Under the pieces are notes generated by a model. The model saw only the letters and a list, made by a program, of their open reading frames with translations. It was not told the DNA's origin and ran no database searches. Positions 1 through 8,309 of a stretch of DNA of 42,074 bases are shown here, in pieces. Origin of the DNA: CAZEGI01 sp964512105 (GTDB lineage Archaea; Altiarchaeota; Altiarchaeia; IMC4; CAZEGI01); assembly GCA_964512105.1 (NCBI GenBank), contig CAZEGI010000007.1:1-42074 (forward strand), given 5' to 3'. The translations under genes were made by a program, and so were the position numbers. Position 1 is the stretch's first letter, and the number at the start of each line of letters is the position of its first letter.

Positions 1-9
1 GCAATTTAT

Positions 10-459
10 TTAATCGCCCCTTACCATCAAGGAGCCGCATTTGCTACATTTTATTTGAGAGCATGGAAGACCTGCAATTTTAGGTTGTTGATTTCCACAA
101 ACTGGACAAACACAAACTGTTGGTGACCCTCCTGCTCTTCTTCCAAAACCCCTACCCATTCTTGCAACTGGCATTTTATAGTTACCTCCTTCTACTTTGA
201 TTGCTTTACCATTAACCAAAGCATCAGCAATTTTTTTCCTTGCAGATAAAACCAACCTGTGAAAAGTTGGCTGTGAGATATTCATTTTTTTAGCTGCTTC
301 TTCTTGCTCTAAACCAAGCAAATCTTTTAACCTCACAGCCTCAAATTCATCAACAGCTAGGATAGACTCCTCTAGCTCTATCATTCTGATTCCTACTGGT
401 TTGAAGTAGGTTACATTCGGTTGGAAACCCACTCTTCTGCAAAGTCTCGGTCTTGGCAT
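10..459 (-). CDS. DUF134 family HTH protein with C-terminal zinc ribbon
   Basis: The protein has 149 residues. The N-terminus MPRPRLCRRV, a central helix-turn-helix (about residues 50-75, with EEAAKKMNISQPTFHR) and the segment GKAIKVEGG are typical of the DUF134/UPF0251 family of small sigma-70-region-4-like DNA-binding proteins. The C-terminus adds a four-cysteine ribbon (CPVC about residue 118, CSKC about 139). Members commonly sit beside DUF5320 and NifX/NifB-like iron-sulfur or MRP ATPase genes; here DUF5320 lies directly upstream, and the next downstream gene is outside the window. Its ATG overlaps the upstream stop codon (TAATG), so the two are translationally coupled. A DNA-binding regulatory role is inference. 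The gene is visibly more AT-rich than the genes from 1017 onward. Confidence 0.88.
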   Translation of the reverse strand: MPRPRLCRRVGFQPNVTYFKPVGIRMIELEESILAVDEFEAVRLKDLLGLEQEEAAKKMNISQPTFHRLVLSARKKIADALVNGKAIKVEGGNYKMPVARMGRGFGRRAGGSPTVCVCPVCGNQQPKIAGLPCSQIKCSKCGSLMVRGD

Positions 460-701
460 TATTTCAACTCTTTGAGTTTTTCCTCTATTTCTTGTTTTTC
501 TGCTTCAATTTCTTTAAGCTCTGCTTCTAGGATTTTCTTTTGTTCTTCTTTGGTTAAAGTTACAGGTCTTACATATCTTAAACCAAGCCATCTTCTGTAA
601 CCTATGCCAAATCCTCTTCGCATTCCCCAACCACATGGTCCCAAACCTCTACCTGTTAGAGGTCCTAATCCCAATGGTCCTGTTCCATCTAGTCCTGGCA
701 T
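459..701 (-). CDS. DUF5320 domain protein
   Basis: This small Gly-rich protein starts MPGLDGTGPLGLGPLTGRG, the hallmark of DUF5320, and ends in a charged helix (about residues 50-80, rich in Glu and Lys) likely to form a coiled coil. Two ATGs are in frame, at 707 and 701. I chose 701 because the Shine-Dalgarno-like GGAGGTGG (708-715) abuts the first ATG with no spacer but sits correctly for the second, and because family members start with MP. It heads a two-gene operon with the DUF134 gene. The function of the family is unknown; the usual neighbours are iron-sulfur or metal-cofactor proteins. Confidence 0.82.
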   Translation of the reverse strand: MPGLDGTGPLGLGPLTGRGLGPCGWGMRRGFGIGYRRWLGLRYVRPVTLTKEEQKKILEAELKEIEAEKQEIEEKLKELK

Positions 702-726
702 TTTCATCCACCTCCATACTGTTATA

Positions 727-757
727 ATGAATATATATTCATAACAAGTATATAAAG
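727..757 (-). promoter_or_regulatory. Promoter with palindromic operator for the DUF5320/DUF134 operon
   Basis: Read on the minus strand, a strong TATA box CTTTATATACTT occupies 746-757. Between it and the ribosome-binding site lies a perfect 16-bp palindrome, ATGAATATATATTCAT (727-742), about where transcription should begin. A symmetrical site between TATA box and start is a common place for archaeal repressors. The adjacent DUF134 protein has an HTH and is the obvious candidate ligand, but that is inference. Confidence 0.6.
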
Positions 758-1016
758 CTTTCGGTCAAAGGTCAAAATTCAAAATAGACTGCAATCCCTT
801 AAAGAAAAAAACTACGGCAACAACAAATTTTCTGCGACCTCTGGAACTCTGCGGTTTTGCTTAGCATCGTTGCACTAAAATTTCGTCTTCCCTTCGGTCA
901 GAGAGCATAACAGCGATTTCTGTTCGCTCACCTGCGGTTCGCTCCACCCATATTTTTCGGAAATTTATAATATTTTAGATAGTCCGAAAACATCGCTTAA
1001 TAGCCATATGTTACAA
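758..1016. other. Intergenic region, no gene recognised
   Basis: No ORF, tRNA or repeat family is recognisable. The stretch 840-950 differs in composition from the AT-rich flanks and holds short direct repeats (TTCGCTC twice, near 927 and 949; CTCTG and CTGCG repeats near 834-853) and a weak inverted repeat AACAG/CTGTT near 908-923. It could hold a small RNA or a decayed repeat; the sequence alone does not decide. Confidence 0.3.
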
Positions 1017-3569
1017 TCACATCATATTTCTCCTGAAGAATATCAGTTTGCACGTCTCTGCTAGCGCGAAGTAAAGCGACACCGCGATTGCCACTATGAT
1101 CAGGTAGTTAATGCCGAGCGGGACGAAGCCGAAGAGATGCGCAACTGGGGAGTATATTACCGCGATGCCCAAAACGGATGCAAACACCGATGTCAAGAGC
1201 AGCAGGAAGCTCGGGGGGCTTTTGTAGAACGGTTGCTGCGTGCGGATTGCAAAGGTTATTATGATTTCTGACAAAACCGATTCCAAAAACCATGCGGTTC
1301 TGAACGGGTCTTCGGGTGCCTGAAGCCAGTATATCAGGAGTACGATGGTGAGGGCGTCAAAAATGAAACTCAGAAAACCGAACTGGACCATGAATTTTGA
1401 AATCAAGCTAAGGTTCCATTTTTTCGGCTTGCGGAGGAAAACGCTGTCCACGTTGTCCGTTGAAACTGTGAGGAGGGGAACATCGGATACCAGGTTGTTC
1501 AGCAGGATTTGCGACGGGAGCAACGGCAAGAATTTTAACACCAGGGAGGAAATCGCGACTGTGAACATGTTTCCGAAGTTTGCGCTTATGGTGTTCAGGA
1601 TGTATTTGGTGATGTTTCCGAAGACCTTCCTGCCGATTTTTACGCCGGTCAACACGCCTTCGAGGCTCTTGTTGAACAACAACATGTCTGCGGCGTCTTT
1701 TGCAACGTCAACCGCGTTGTTTACGGAAATTCCGACGTCGGCTGCGCGGAGCGCGGGGGCATCATTCACTCCGTCGCCCATGAAGCCGACCGTGTGGCCT
1801 CTCCTGCGCAGTGCGAGGACTATGGCGTATTTTTGTTCGGGCGTGACGCGCGCGAAGACGTTGTACTTTTCGGCGCATTCCTCGAGTTCCGTTTTTCCGA
1901 GTTGCTCGAGTTCCGAGCCGAGCACGATGCGGTTCTCGCGCATCACAAACCCGATGTCGGAACACAATTTCTTCGTGGCGATGGGCCCGTCGCCTGTCAG
2001 GATTTTCAGCTCAACACCGAGTTTTTGGAGGTCCGAGACCGTGTGTATCGAGGTTTTCTTCGGCGGGGCGGTGAACAACAAAAAACCTAAAAGCGTTAGG
2101 TTGTTTTCGTCTTCGGGAGTGAAGGTTTTTTTCGTCCAGAACCTCTTTACCGCCAATGCAAGAACGCTGTAACCCTGACTGGCGTAGGCTTCGTGCAGTT
2201 TTTCGTCGCCTTTCTCCATGCCGACTTCTCTTCCGCTCTTGAATTTTCTCGAGCATGCGGGAACAACGAAGTCGGCTGCGCCCTTGGTGAGCAGTAGAAA
2301 TTCGCCACCCTCCCTCAGCACGACGCTCATGCGCCTTCTCTCGAAGTCGAAGTCCAGGATTTGGTGGGGTATGGTTGCGGTCAATTTATCCAGCTGGGTC
2401 TTCTCGATTTTTTCGTTTGCCAGTTCGAAAATCGCCTCATCGAAGGGATTCGTTATTCTCAGCTTTCCTCTCTTTCCGAGCAGGCTGTTGCAAAGAACCG
2501 CTTTTTCGAGAAGGTCTTCGGAGTATTTGCCGTCAAGGGAAACTGCATTCCCGAGAATGAGTTTGTTTTCGCTGAGCGTTCCGGTTTTGTCAGCGCAGAG
2601 GACGTCCATGTTGCCAAGGTCCTCTATGGAAACCAGCTTCTTTACGATTACTTTTTTCTTTGCGAGTTCAAGTGCTCCCGTAGAAAGCGCGATGGTTATG
2701 ACCATGGGGAGGGCTTCGGGGGTTATGCCGACAGCGAGCGCGAGCGCGAAGAGGAATGATGTCAGCAAATTTCTGCCGAGAACCGCGTTCACAAGAAAAA
2801 CGAAAATTGTCATCAGGATGGTGACGGCAATCAGCATGTTCCCGAACTTACGTATGTTCAGCTCGAAGTTTGTTTGGGGAACCTTTGCGCTCAGGGTGAC
2901 TGCGGTTTTTCCAAGGAAGGTTTTCTCTCCGGTCGCGGTGACGATACCAATTGCATGGCCGCTTTTGACGATGGTACCCATGAAACCCATGTTCGTGATT
3001 TCGTTTGGCCGGGGATCTTTCAGGGTGAGTGTCTGATTGTTTTTCTCGACGGGGAACGATTCGCCTGTAAGAACGGACTCGTCTGTTTCGAATTCCTCGA
3101 ACGAGATTATGCGGAAATCCGCTGGGATTTTGTCGCCGACGTGGACGGTGATTATGTCACCGGGGACAACCTCTCTGGAATCAACGTCCTTCTTCACCCC
3201 ATTCCGTGTCACCACCGCGCTGAAGGATACATATCTCTCCAGGCTCTGCAGCGCGCGCTCGGATTTGAACTCCTGGAAGAAGCCAAGTCCGCCATTCAGG
3301 GCGACTATCGCAAGAATCACGAGCGCCTCGATGGTGTCGCTAAGAAAGAAGGCGATCGCAGTAGCGAATATAAGGATGTATATTAGTGGACTTTCAAACT
3401 GCGAACGGAAAATGGAGAAGGTTGTCCGCCTGTCCTTTTCCAGAAGCTCGTTCAAACCGAACTCGGCAATGCGCTTATGGGCTTCCTCTTCGGATAAACC
3501 GCTCGGTGAAGAATTGAATGCCCGGTATAACTCTTCTCCCGAAAGTTCCCACGGTTTTTCGATGGACAT
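1017..3569 (-). CDS. P-type ATPase, P3B Mg2+-transporter-like
   Basis: 850 residues with every P-type hallmark: an N-terminal cation-ATPase domain, actuator loop TGES (168-171), M4 motif PEALP (284-288), phosphorylated Asp in DKTGT (D327), KGA (429-431), TGD (525-527) and hinge GDGVND (598-603). The C-terminal membrane part matches the P3B/MgtA pattern: ANFGNMF followed by LLNNLVSDVPLL and FLRKPKKW. MgtA-type pumps import Mg2+ into the cytoplasm using ATP, so Mg2+ import is the most likely role; a Ca2+ or other cation pump is the alternative. The ATG at 3569 has a short divergent promoter region of 36 bp shared with the Trm112-like gene. No frameshift is visible and the length is normal for the family. 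Confidence 0.9.
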   Translation of the reverse strand: MSIEKPWELSGEELYRAFNSSPSGLSEEEAHKRIAEFGLNELLEKDRRTTFSIFRSQFESPLIYILIFATAIAFFLSDTIEALVILAIVALNGGLGFFQEFKSERALQSLERYVSFSAVVTRNGVKKDVDSREVVPGDIITVHVGDKIPADFRIISFEEFETDESVLTGESFPVEKNNQTLTLKDPRPNEITNMGFMGTIVKSGHAIGIVTATGEKTFLGKTAVTLSAKVPQTNFELNIRKFGNMLIAVTILMTIFVFLVNAVLGRNLLTSFLFALALAVGITPEALPMVITIALSTGALELAKKKVIVKKLVSIEDLGNMDVLCADKTGTLSENKLILGNAVSLDGKYSEDLLEKAVLCNSLLGKRGKLRITNPFDEAIFELANEKIEKTQLDKLTATIPHQILDFDFERRRMSVVLREGGEFLLLTKGAADFVVPACSRKFKSGREVGMEKGDEKLHEAYASQGYSVLALAVKRFWTKKTFTPEDENNLTLLGFLLFTAPPKKTSIHTVSDLQKLGVELKILTGDGPIATKKLCSDIGFVMRENRIVLGSELEQLGKTELEECAEKYNVFARVTPEQKYAIVLALRRRGHTVGFMGDGVNDAPALRAADVGISVNNAVDVAKDAADMLLFNKSLEGVLTGVKIGRKVFGNITKYILNTISANFGNMFTVAISSLVLKFLPLLPSQILLNNLVSDVPLLTVSTDNVDSVFLRKPKKWNLSLISKFMVQFGFLSFIFDALTIVLLIYWLQAPEDPFRTAWFLESVLSEIIITFAIRTQQPFYKSPPSFLLLLTSVFASVLGIAVIYSPVAHLFGFVPLGINYLIIVAIAVSLYFALAETCKLIFFRRNMM

Positions 3570-3605
3570 TAATAGAGTATTTATTTACTTTTAATAATAT
3601 CTAAT

Positions 3606-3779
3606 ATGGCTCTCGACCGGAAGCTGCTGGACATTCTCGCATGCCCGAAGTGCAAGGGGGACCTGGAATACGTGAACACGAAGAAGGAGCACGCGCTTAT
3701 CTGCCGCAAATGCAAACTGAAGTACCGCGTGGAGGACGACATTCCGATAATGCTGATTGATGAAGCGGAGAAGTTGTAA
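3606..3779 (+). CDS. Trm112-like zinc-ribbon protein
   Basis: A 57-residue protein translated directly from the sequence: MALDRKLLDILACPKCKG at the N-terminus, a zinc ribbon of C13-P-K-C16 and C33-R-K-C36, and a DDIPIML segment near the end. This is the layout of the Trm112/YcaR family. In eukaryotes and archaea Trm112 proteins are obligate activators of methyltransferases that modify tRNA, rRNA or release factor; the partner is not visible here. It is easily missed because it is shorter than 60 codons. The ATG at 3606 faces the P-type ATPase start across 36 bp. Confidence 0.85.
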   Translation: MALDRKLLDILACPKCKGDLEYVNTKKEHALICRKCKLKYRVEDDIPIMLIDEAEKL

Positions 3780-3795
3780 TAAACTTAAGTTTTGA

Positions 3796-4296
3796 TCACT
3801 TCATAGCCACTTCAAATGATTTGAAAGCGCTTTCAATGGCTTCCCGAATATCGAACTTTCTGCAGGGAAGTGGCAATTTACCATCATAATACAATCCCGA
3901 TTCCTCGGCAGGGCCCTTATCATCACCATAAACCGCCTTAATGGTTAGAGCATCCCTCTCCCGGTTAGGACAAACTATGAGAAGTTTGTGACGAAGGTTA
4001 AGGTGAGGAGTAGTTATCATGAACATAAGGGATATTGTGTCACGCCAGATGCCGGTTTTCCCGACGTATTTGCCTTCCGGTTGTTCTTCAACTTTAAAAC
4101 GGCTTACATCAACGTGTTCGCGTTTCACTTCGGGTAGGGGTATCTCGCATGTAGTCAAAATCTCATGCGCATAGTCCATGGCCTCTTTTATTGAAACTAA
4201 CTGCACGGAAGGATTTTCACTTCCCCTCTCGAGTAGGGGAGGGATGAGAGATGTTTTATCTATTTTTGATAATTTACGATAACGAGCAGATGCCAT
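3796..4296 (-). CDS. Hypothetical protein
   Basis: I do not recognise this 166-residue protein. It starts MASARYRKLSKIDK at the ATG at 4296; a longer reading from a TTG at 4317 adds seven residues and has no better signal. No membrane segment, signal peptide or metal motif is apparent. The middle (about residues 85-125) has alternating hydrophobic residues suggesting beta strands, and the C-terminus is a helix. It converges on the Trm112-like gene and diverges from the pilin operon, so it is probably transcribed alone. Its DNA is somewhat more AT-rich than its neighbours. Confidence 0.65.
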   Translation of the reverse strand: MASARYRKLSKIDKTSLIPPLLERGSENPSVQLVSIKEAMDYAHEILTTCEIPLPEVKREHVDVSRFKVEEQPEGKYVGKTGIWRDTISLMFMITTPHLNLRHKLLIVCPNRERDALTIKAVYGDDKGPAEESGLYYDGKLPLPCRKFDIREAIESAFKSFEVAMK

Positions 4297-4347
4297 GTTA
4301 GTATTATAACAAATCAACTAATATTTACTAAATTTAATACATAATTG

Positions 4348-4755
4348 ATGTTTCCCCATTCTGGAAAAAACTCCGGTCAGGCAGGTCTCGAGCTTATAGT
4401 TACGGTGATGTTTCTTCTTCTGATTTTTGTCATTCTTGTCGCGTATGCGGTTGAGAAGAACCGCGAGGCGAACGAAATAAAAATGTTCCTGGATGCGATG
4501 CGGATTGCGAACTCCGCTGCGGACAACGTGAACATGATTGCGCAGCAGGGCGACGGTTACTACAAATATTTCACGCTGCCGGAAAGCCTGTTCGGCGGCG
4601 AGGAGTATAATATCACAACCTACGAGAACGTGGTGGAGATTTCGTGGGGAAGTTACAGGTGGGCGACGCAGGTCGTGACAGCGAACATCACGGGGAATTT
4701 TTCAAAGGGCACGAATAAGGTGACTAACATGGGGGGTGTGATTTACATTGGGTAA
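4348..4755 (+). CDS. Prepilin-like protein with class III signal peptide
   Basis: 135 residues. The N-terminus has a short charged leader followed by SGQAGLELIV and a long hydrophobic helix (about residues 18-38), the pattern of archaeal class III signal peptides cut before the conserved Gln by an EppA/FlaK-type prepilin peptidase. The rest is a small hydrophilic domain with several N-x-S/T sequons (for example NIT, NFS), consistent with an extracellular glycosylated pilin. I prefer the ATG at 4348 over a TTG at 4345. It is the first gene of a four-gene set; the next gene overlaps its stop by 8 bp. Confidence 0.8.
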   Translation: MFPHSGKNSGQAGLELIVTVMFLLLIFVILVAYAVEKNREANEIKMFLDAMRIANSAADNVNMIAQQGDGYYKYFTLPESLFGGEEYNITTYENVVEISWGSYRWATQVVTANITGNFSKGTNKVTNMGGVIYIG

Positions 4756-5254
4756 GGGGCAGTTGTTCAGCGGCGAGTTTTTGCTTGCATACGTGATTTT
4801 TGCGGTAGTGCTGACCATGGTCCTTCTCCTGTGGACCAATACGACAGGAAATATAAATGCGGCGGAGGAGATGTACGACATGGAGCGGCTTGCTGTTGAT
4901 GTGAGCGAAAAATTGATGAAGACTCCCGGGTTCCCGGAAGACTGGACGACTGCGGACGTGATGAGCGTCGGTCTGGTCAATGATTCCGGGGACATGGACC
5001 CGGAAAAGGTCATGGGTTTTGTCGCGCTCATGGGGAACGAAACGAACTACGAGGATAACAAGCATTTGCTCGGGATAAGGTTGTACGAGTTTTACTTTTA
5101 TCTCGAGAATCTGAGCGGTTCGGTTGTGAGTGTTAACGGAACTCCGTGTGTTACGGGCAAGAGTCCGGTGAATGAAACCGGCAGATTCACTATGAAAAGG
5201 GCGGGGGTTTTTAACAACACTGTTGTGAGGAGCGTTTTGACGGTTTGGAGATAA
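4748..5254 (+). CDS. Minor pilin-like membrane protein
   Basis: 168 residues beginning MGKGQLFSGEF, followed by a 20-residue hydrophobic helix and a hydrophilic domain with sequons. A lysine-glycine followed by Gln and a Glu before the helix resembles the prepilin cleavage site. The start codon is TTG: it overlaps the upstream stop and is preceded by a GGGGGGTGTGA Shine-Dalgarno-like stretch (4732-4742), which decides the start. The protein has no recognisable family beyond the pilin-type N-terminus. Tight coupling to genes on both sides suggests a subunit of the same surface structure. Confidence 0.72.
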   Translation: MGKGQLFSGEFLLAYVIFAVVLTMVLLLWTNTTGNINAAEEMYDMERLAVDVSEKLMKTPGFPEDWTTADVMSVGLVNDSGDMDPEKVMGFVALMGNETNYEDNKHLLGIRLYEFYFYLENLSGSVVSVNGTPCVTGKSPVNETGRFTMKRAGVFNNTVVRSVLTVWR

Positions 5255-5255
5255 A

Positions 5256-8200
5256 ATGAAGCGGAAGGGTTACACCGTGGTGATAGACGCGCTGGTAGCG
5301 CTGGTGTTCATGATGATGGTGTTTGCGGGACTGATGGGGATTTACTACACGAAATACGCAAAAACCGCATCCACGACGTTCAAAAGACTGCACTATGTTT
5401 CGGAGGATGCGTTGGATGTGATGAACAAGCAGGGCGTTCTCGATTCCATCGGCGAGGCATGGGCCGAGGACAATCTAAGTTCCGTAACGAACCTTACGGC
5501 ATACTACCTGGACGCCCTGATTCCGGAGCACATCGGATACGAACTTGTTGTGGAGAACGACACCGTTTTGGAACGGTTTAACGAAACCGAAGACCGTGCG
5601 GTTGCAAAGACGCACTCGTTCAGGTTGCTGGTTGGGTACAAGAAAGGCACCGCCACTGAGGGTTACGTTTCGAGGGTTTTTCTGGCGAACATCACGGAAA
5701 AAATCACGTCCGAATTCGCGTACTTCGGCGGATTTGCGGGTGAGGGTAACCTTGCGAGCGGAATTGAACTTCCGAATGACGTTAATGTGCTTTCCGCATA
5801 CCTTGAGGTTGATGCCGGTTCGGGGTTCAGGTTGTTCGTGAACGGCGCGAATTGCGGGAACTTTACGCCCGTCGGTGCGCACATGAGCGCGAACGTACAG
5901 GCCAACCTCACGTGCATCGGCAATTTCCATGCTGGGAACAACACGCTGGAGCTCAATTTTACCTCGTCCGATTTGAGCCAGAAGTACATCGGCGGCGGTT
6001 TTGTCAAGGTCGTGTACAACACGTCCGAGCTGGATACTGCGCCGGTAACCGGAGTGATGAGATACCGTTTCCCAGGGATTAACGGGCTTGTGAATTTGTA
6101 CGACTCGTTTTACGTTCCCGGAGATTTGAACGGCATGAATGCATATCTGCATTTCAAGAATAATGCGACCACGTACCTGACGATTGGCAGTGCGGAGGTT
6201 TTTACGGGATACGGAAGTCCGAACGAACAACGGGTAAACCTGACGGATGCGAATTTTTCAGGCAAGGTTTCTTATTCCGCGATTAGTAGCAAAACTGTCC
6301 CGTTGCGGATGGGCGTGAGGAACATCACCGTGATTGAGGGGAAAAATGCGGACATCGTCATCACAACGGATCTGTCTTTCAGCATGTGGCAGGACAGGTG
6401 CATGGAAGGGAACTGGTTTATGGTATACGACAGGGATAATGCGACTCCAGAGGGTATTGCGGAGGCGAAGCACGTCTGTACTTCCGAGTGCGTGAAGTTT
6501 GACGGCACGCTGTGCCACGCCGGCGACGGATGTTCCGGTTGCTCATACGGTTGCTGGCGGAGTTATGGTTGCGGTATGAACTCCGGAAGTGCGTGCACCC
6601 TGCCGTGTTATGCATGCATTTCGTATGGCGACTATGCAGATTCGCCAACTAACAGGACCGGTGGCGGAGCATATTGTTACGACTGCACGAATCTCGGATG
6701 CCAGTACTGTTTTGAGACTTCGGAGACCGGAGAATGGTGCGGTATTGCATGTGGAAGCTCGGTTTATGCGTACTTCGGCGTGAACGGAACCTCATCAAAT
6801 CCGTACGCGCCATCGCCACCCGGAAGCTGCAGTCTGTATAGGTGTACGAGTAGAAACAGGACAAGTTGCTCGTTCAACAGATACGTTTCGTGCGACCAGG
6901 AATACGTGAACGGACACGTGACTTATGCTGCGGACGGTCTGCCCCAGATTGACTGGCTCAACTGTCCTAACCAATGCTTTGAATGCAACCTTACGGGCGT
7001 GGGACTTGCTAAGGTTCTGGACAGGAATTTCACGCAGAGAATTTTGGAGGTTGTAGGAAATAAGGTCGGGCTTGCGAGTTATGGTGACAAGACGTATTCG
7101 ACACGGGCGCTGACGAGTAATTTTTCAAGGTTGAGTGCGGATATCGACGGTTATTATGCGGGAGGCGAAACGTGCATCTGCTGCGCCCTGCTTAATGCGA
7201 CCAAAATTCTTTCTTCCGGAGATCCGAAGCAAAAAAGATTCATACTTGCGATGACCGATGGCGAGGCAAACGTACGGTGCAACAACGCGTTTTCGGATCT
7301 GAACAATGACAGCGTCATAAACGCAAAGGACGACGCGATACAGGCGGCGTGCAATGCGTCGAGGAATTACAACATCACGGTGTATGCTGTGGGTTTCGGC
7401 GGTTCTGCCGGTTTGGACACGCTGCAGAGAATTGCGAGCTGCGGAAACGGCTCGTTTTACGCAAGCAACAGCACCCAGGAATTGGAACAGATTTACGCGA
7501 ACATCGCACAGAAGATAGTGAATGTCACTTACAGCTCGCAGATAGTGAACATCACCGGAAACCTGACTTCGATTCTGTATCCGGATTCGTACATTGAATT
7601 TTCATTCACGCCGGAGAACGTGACGGGATACGGCGAGATAAGCATAACCAAGGACAGCGAGCGTTTCGGTTCGTGCCTGGGCAATTTTTCGGTTCCGGAC
7701 CTTGTGCGGATTTCCGACGCGAAGGTCACGTCGTATTCCGCGGAGCACTGGACCGACCGGCTGTTCATACTCGTAAATGAATCGTGGCAGAATGTTTACC
7801 GGCTGTGGGATTACGGCAGCAACTACACGGTTCTGGGCGATCCTTACACGGTGCAGATTCCTCCCGGGTTTATTGAGATTGGTACGGTAAACACGATAAA
7901 TATAAGTACTGCAGATTCATTTGAAAACGTGACCGGATGCTCGGTGGACAACAGGGCCATATACACCGCACGCGTGAAGCGCTTTACGGGTTACGGGGAC
8001 GTGTTCCCGAGCGGAGCCGGATGCAACTGGCAGATTGAGTTTGAGGGCGGCAGGGACACGAGGATACAGGTTCCGGAAAGTTACTCCGGCAGCAAGGAAT
8101 GCTATTACACGAACCAGACCGTGTTATACAACGAGAGCGATGCGATTGATGACGCCGCATACAGGATGTTCAGAGGATTGGACCTCGACGACAATGGCAG

Positions 8201-8309
8201 AGTGGACATCGAGTTCGACCAGGTGATGCTGCTCCTGGACACGTCGCAGATAGGCGGCGTGAGGTCTTTATGGGGTCCGATACGGATTAAACTTATAGTG
8301 TGGGTATGA
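5256..8309 (+). CDS. Prepilin-like VWA-domain protein, likely pilus tip adhesin
   Basis: 1017 residues. The N-terminus KRKGYTVVIDALVAL with a following hydrophobic helix is pilin-like (cleavage after the Gly, acidic residue at +6). A von Willebrand A domain starts near residue 368: the MIDAS motif is DLSFS (372-376), with MTDGEA near 665 and VYAVGFGG near 707. A Cys-rich insert of over 150 residues (roughly 395-580, with repeated CxxC) sits inside the VWA fold. A dockerin-like Ca2+ loop DLNNDSVINAKDD (681-693) interrupts the VWA domain and a second, DLDDNGRVDIEFD (976-988), lies near the C-terminus. Sequons are frequent. Modular minor pilins carrying a VWA head at the pilus tip are known in bacterial type IV pili; adhesion is inferred from that. 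The start ATG follows the upstream stop by one base and is preceded by GGAG. Confidence 0.83.
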   Translation: MKRKGYTVVIDALVALVFMMMVFAGLMGIYYTKYAKTASTTFKRLHYVSEDALDVMNKQGVLDSIGEAWAEDNLSSVTNLTAYYLDALIPEHIGYELVVENDTVLERFNETEDRAVAKTHSFRLLVGYKKGTATEGYVSRVFLANITEKITSEFAYFGGFAGEGNLASGIELPNDVNVLSAYLEVDAGSGFRLFVNGANCGNFTPVGAHMSANVQANLTCIGNFHAGNNTLELNFTSSDLSQKYIGGGFVKVVYNTSELDTAPVTGVMRYRFPGINGLVNLYDSFYVPGDLNGMNAYLHFKNNATTYLTIGSAEVFTGYGSPNEQRVNLTDANFSGKVSYSAISSKTVPLRMGVRNITVIEGKNADIVITTDLSFSMWQDRCMEGNWFMVYDRDNATPEGIAEAKHVCTSECVKFDGTLCHAGDGCSGCSYGCWRSYGCGMNSGSACTLPCYACISYGDYADSPTNRTGGGAYCYDCTNLGCQYCFETSETGEWCGIACGSSVYAYFGVNGTSSNPYAPSPPGSCSLYRCTSRNRTSCSFNRYVSCDQEYVNGHVTYAADGLPQIDWLNCPNQCFECNLTGVGLAKVLDRNFTQRILEVVGNKVGLASYGDKTYSTRALTSNFSRLSADIDGYYAGGETCICCALLNATKILSSGDPKQKRFILAMTDGEANVRCNNAFSDLNNDSVINAKDDAIQAACNASRNYNITVYAVGFGGSAGLDTLQRIASCGNGSFYASNSTQELEQIYANIAQKIVNVTYSSQIVNITGNLTSILYPDSYIEFSFTPENVTGYGEISITKDSERFGSCLGNFSVPDLVRISDAKVTSYSAEHWTDRLFILVNESWQNVYRLWDYGSNYTVLGDPYTVQIPPGFIEIGTVNTINISTADSFENVTGCSVDNRAIYTARVKRFTGYGDVFPSGAGCNWQIEFEGGRDTRIQVPESYSGSKECYYTNQTVLYNESDAIDDAAYRMFRGLDLDDNGRVDIEFDQVMLLLDTSQIGGVRSLWGPIRIKLIVWV

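Noticed and set aside
1345..3036. Plus-strand open frames of about 270 codons opposite the P-type ATPase
   Set aside because: They are shadows of the ATPase; their translations are Ser/Phe-rich low-quality sequence without domains.
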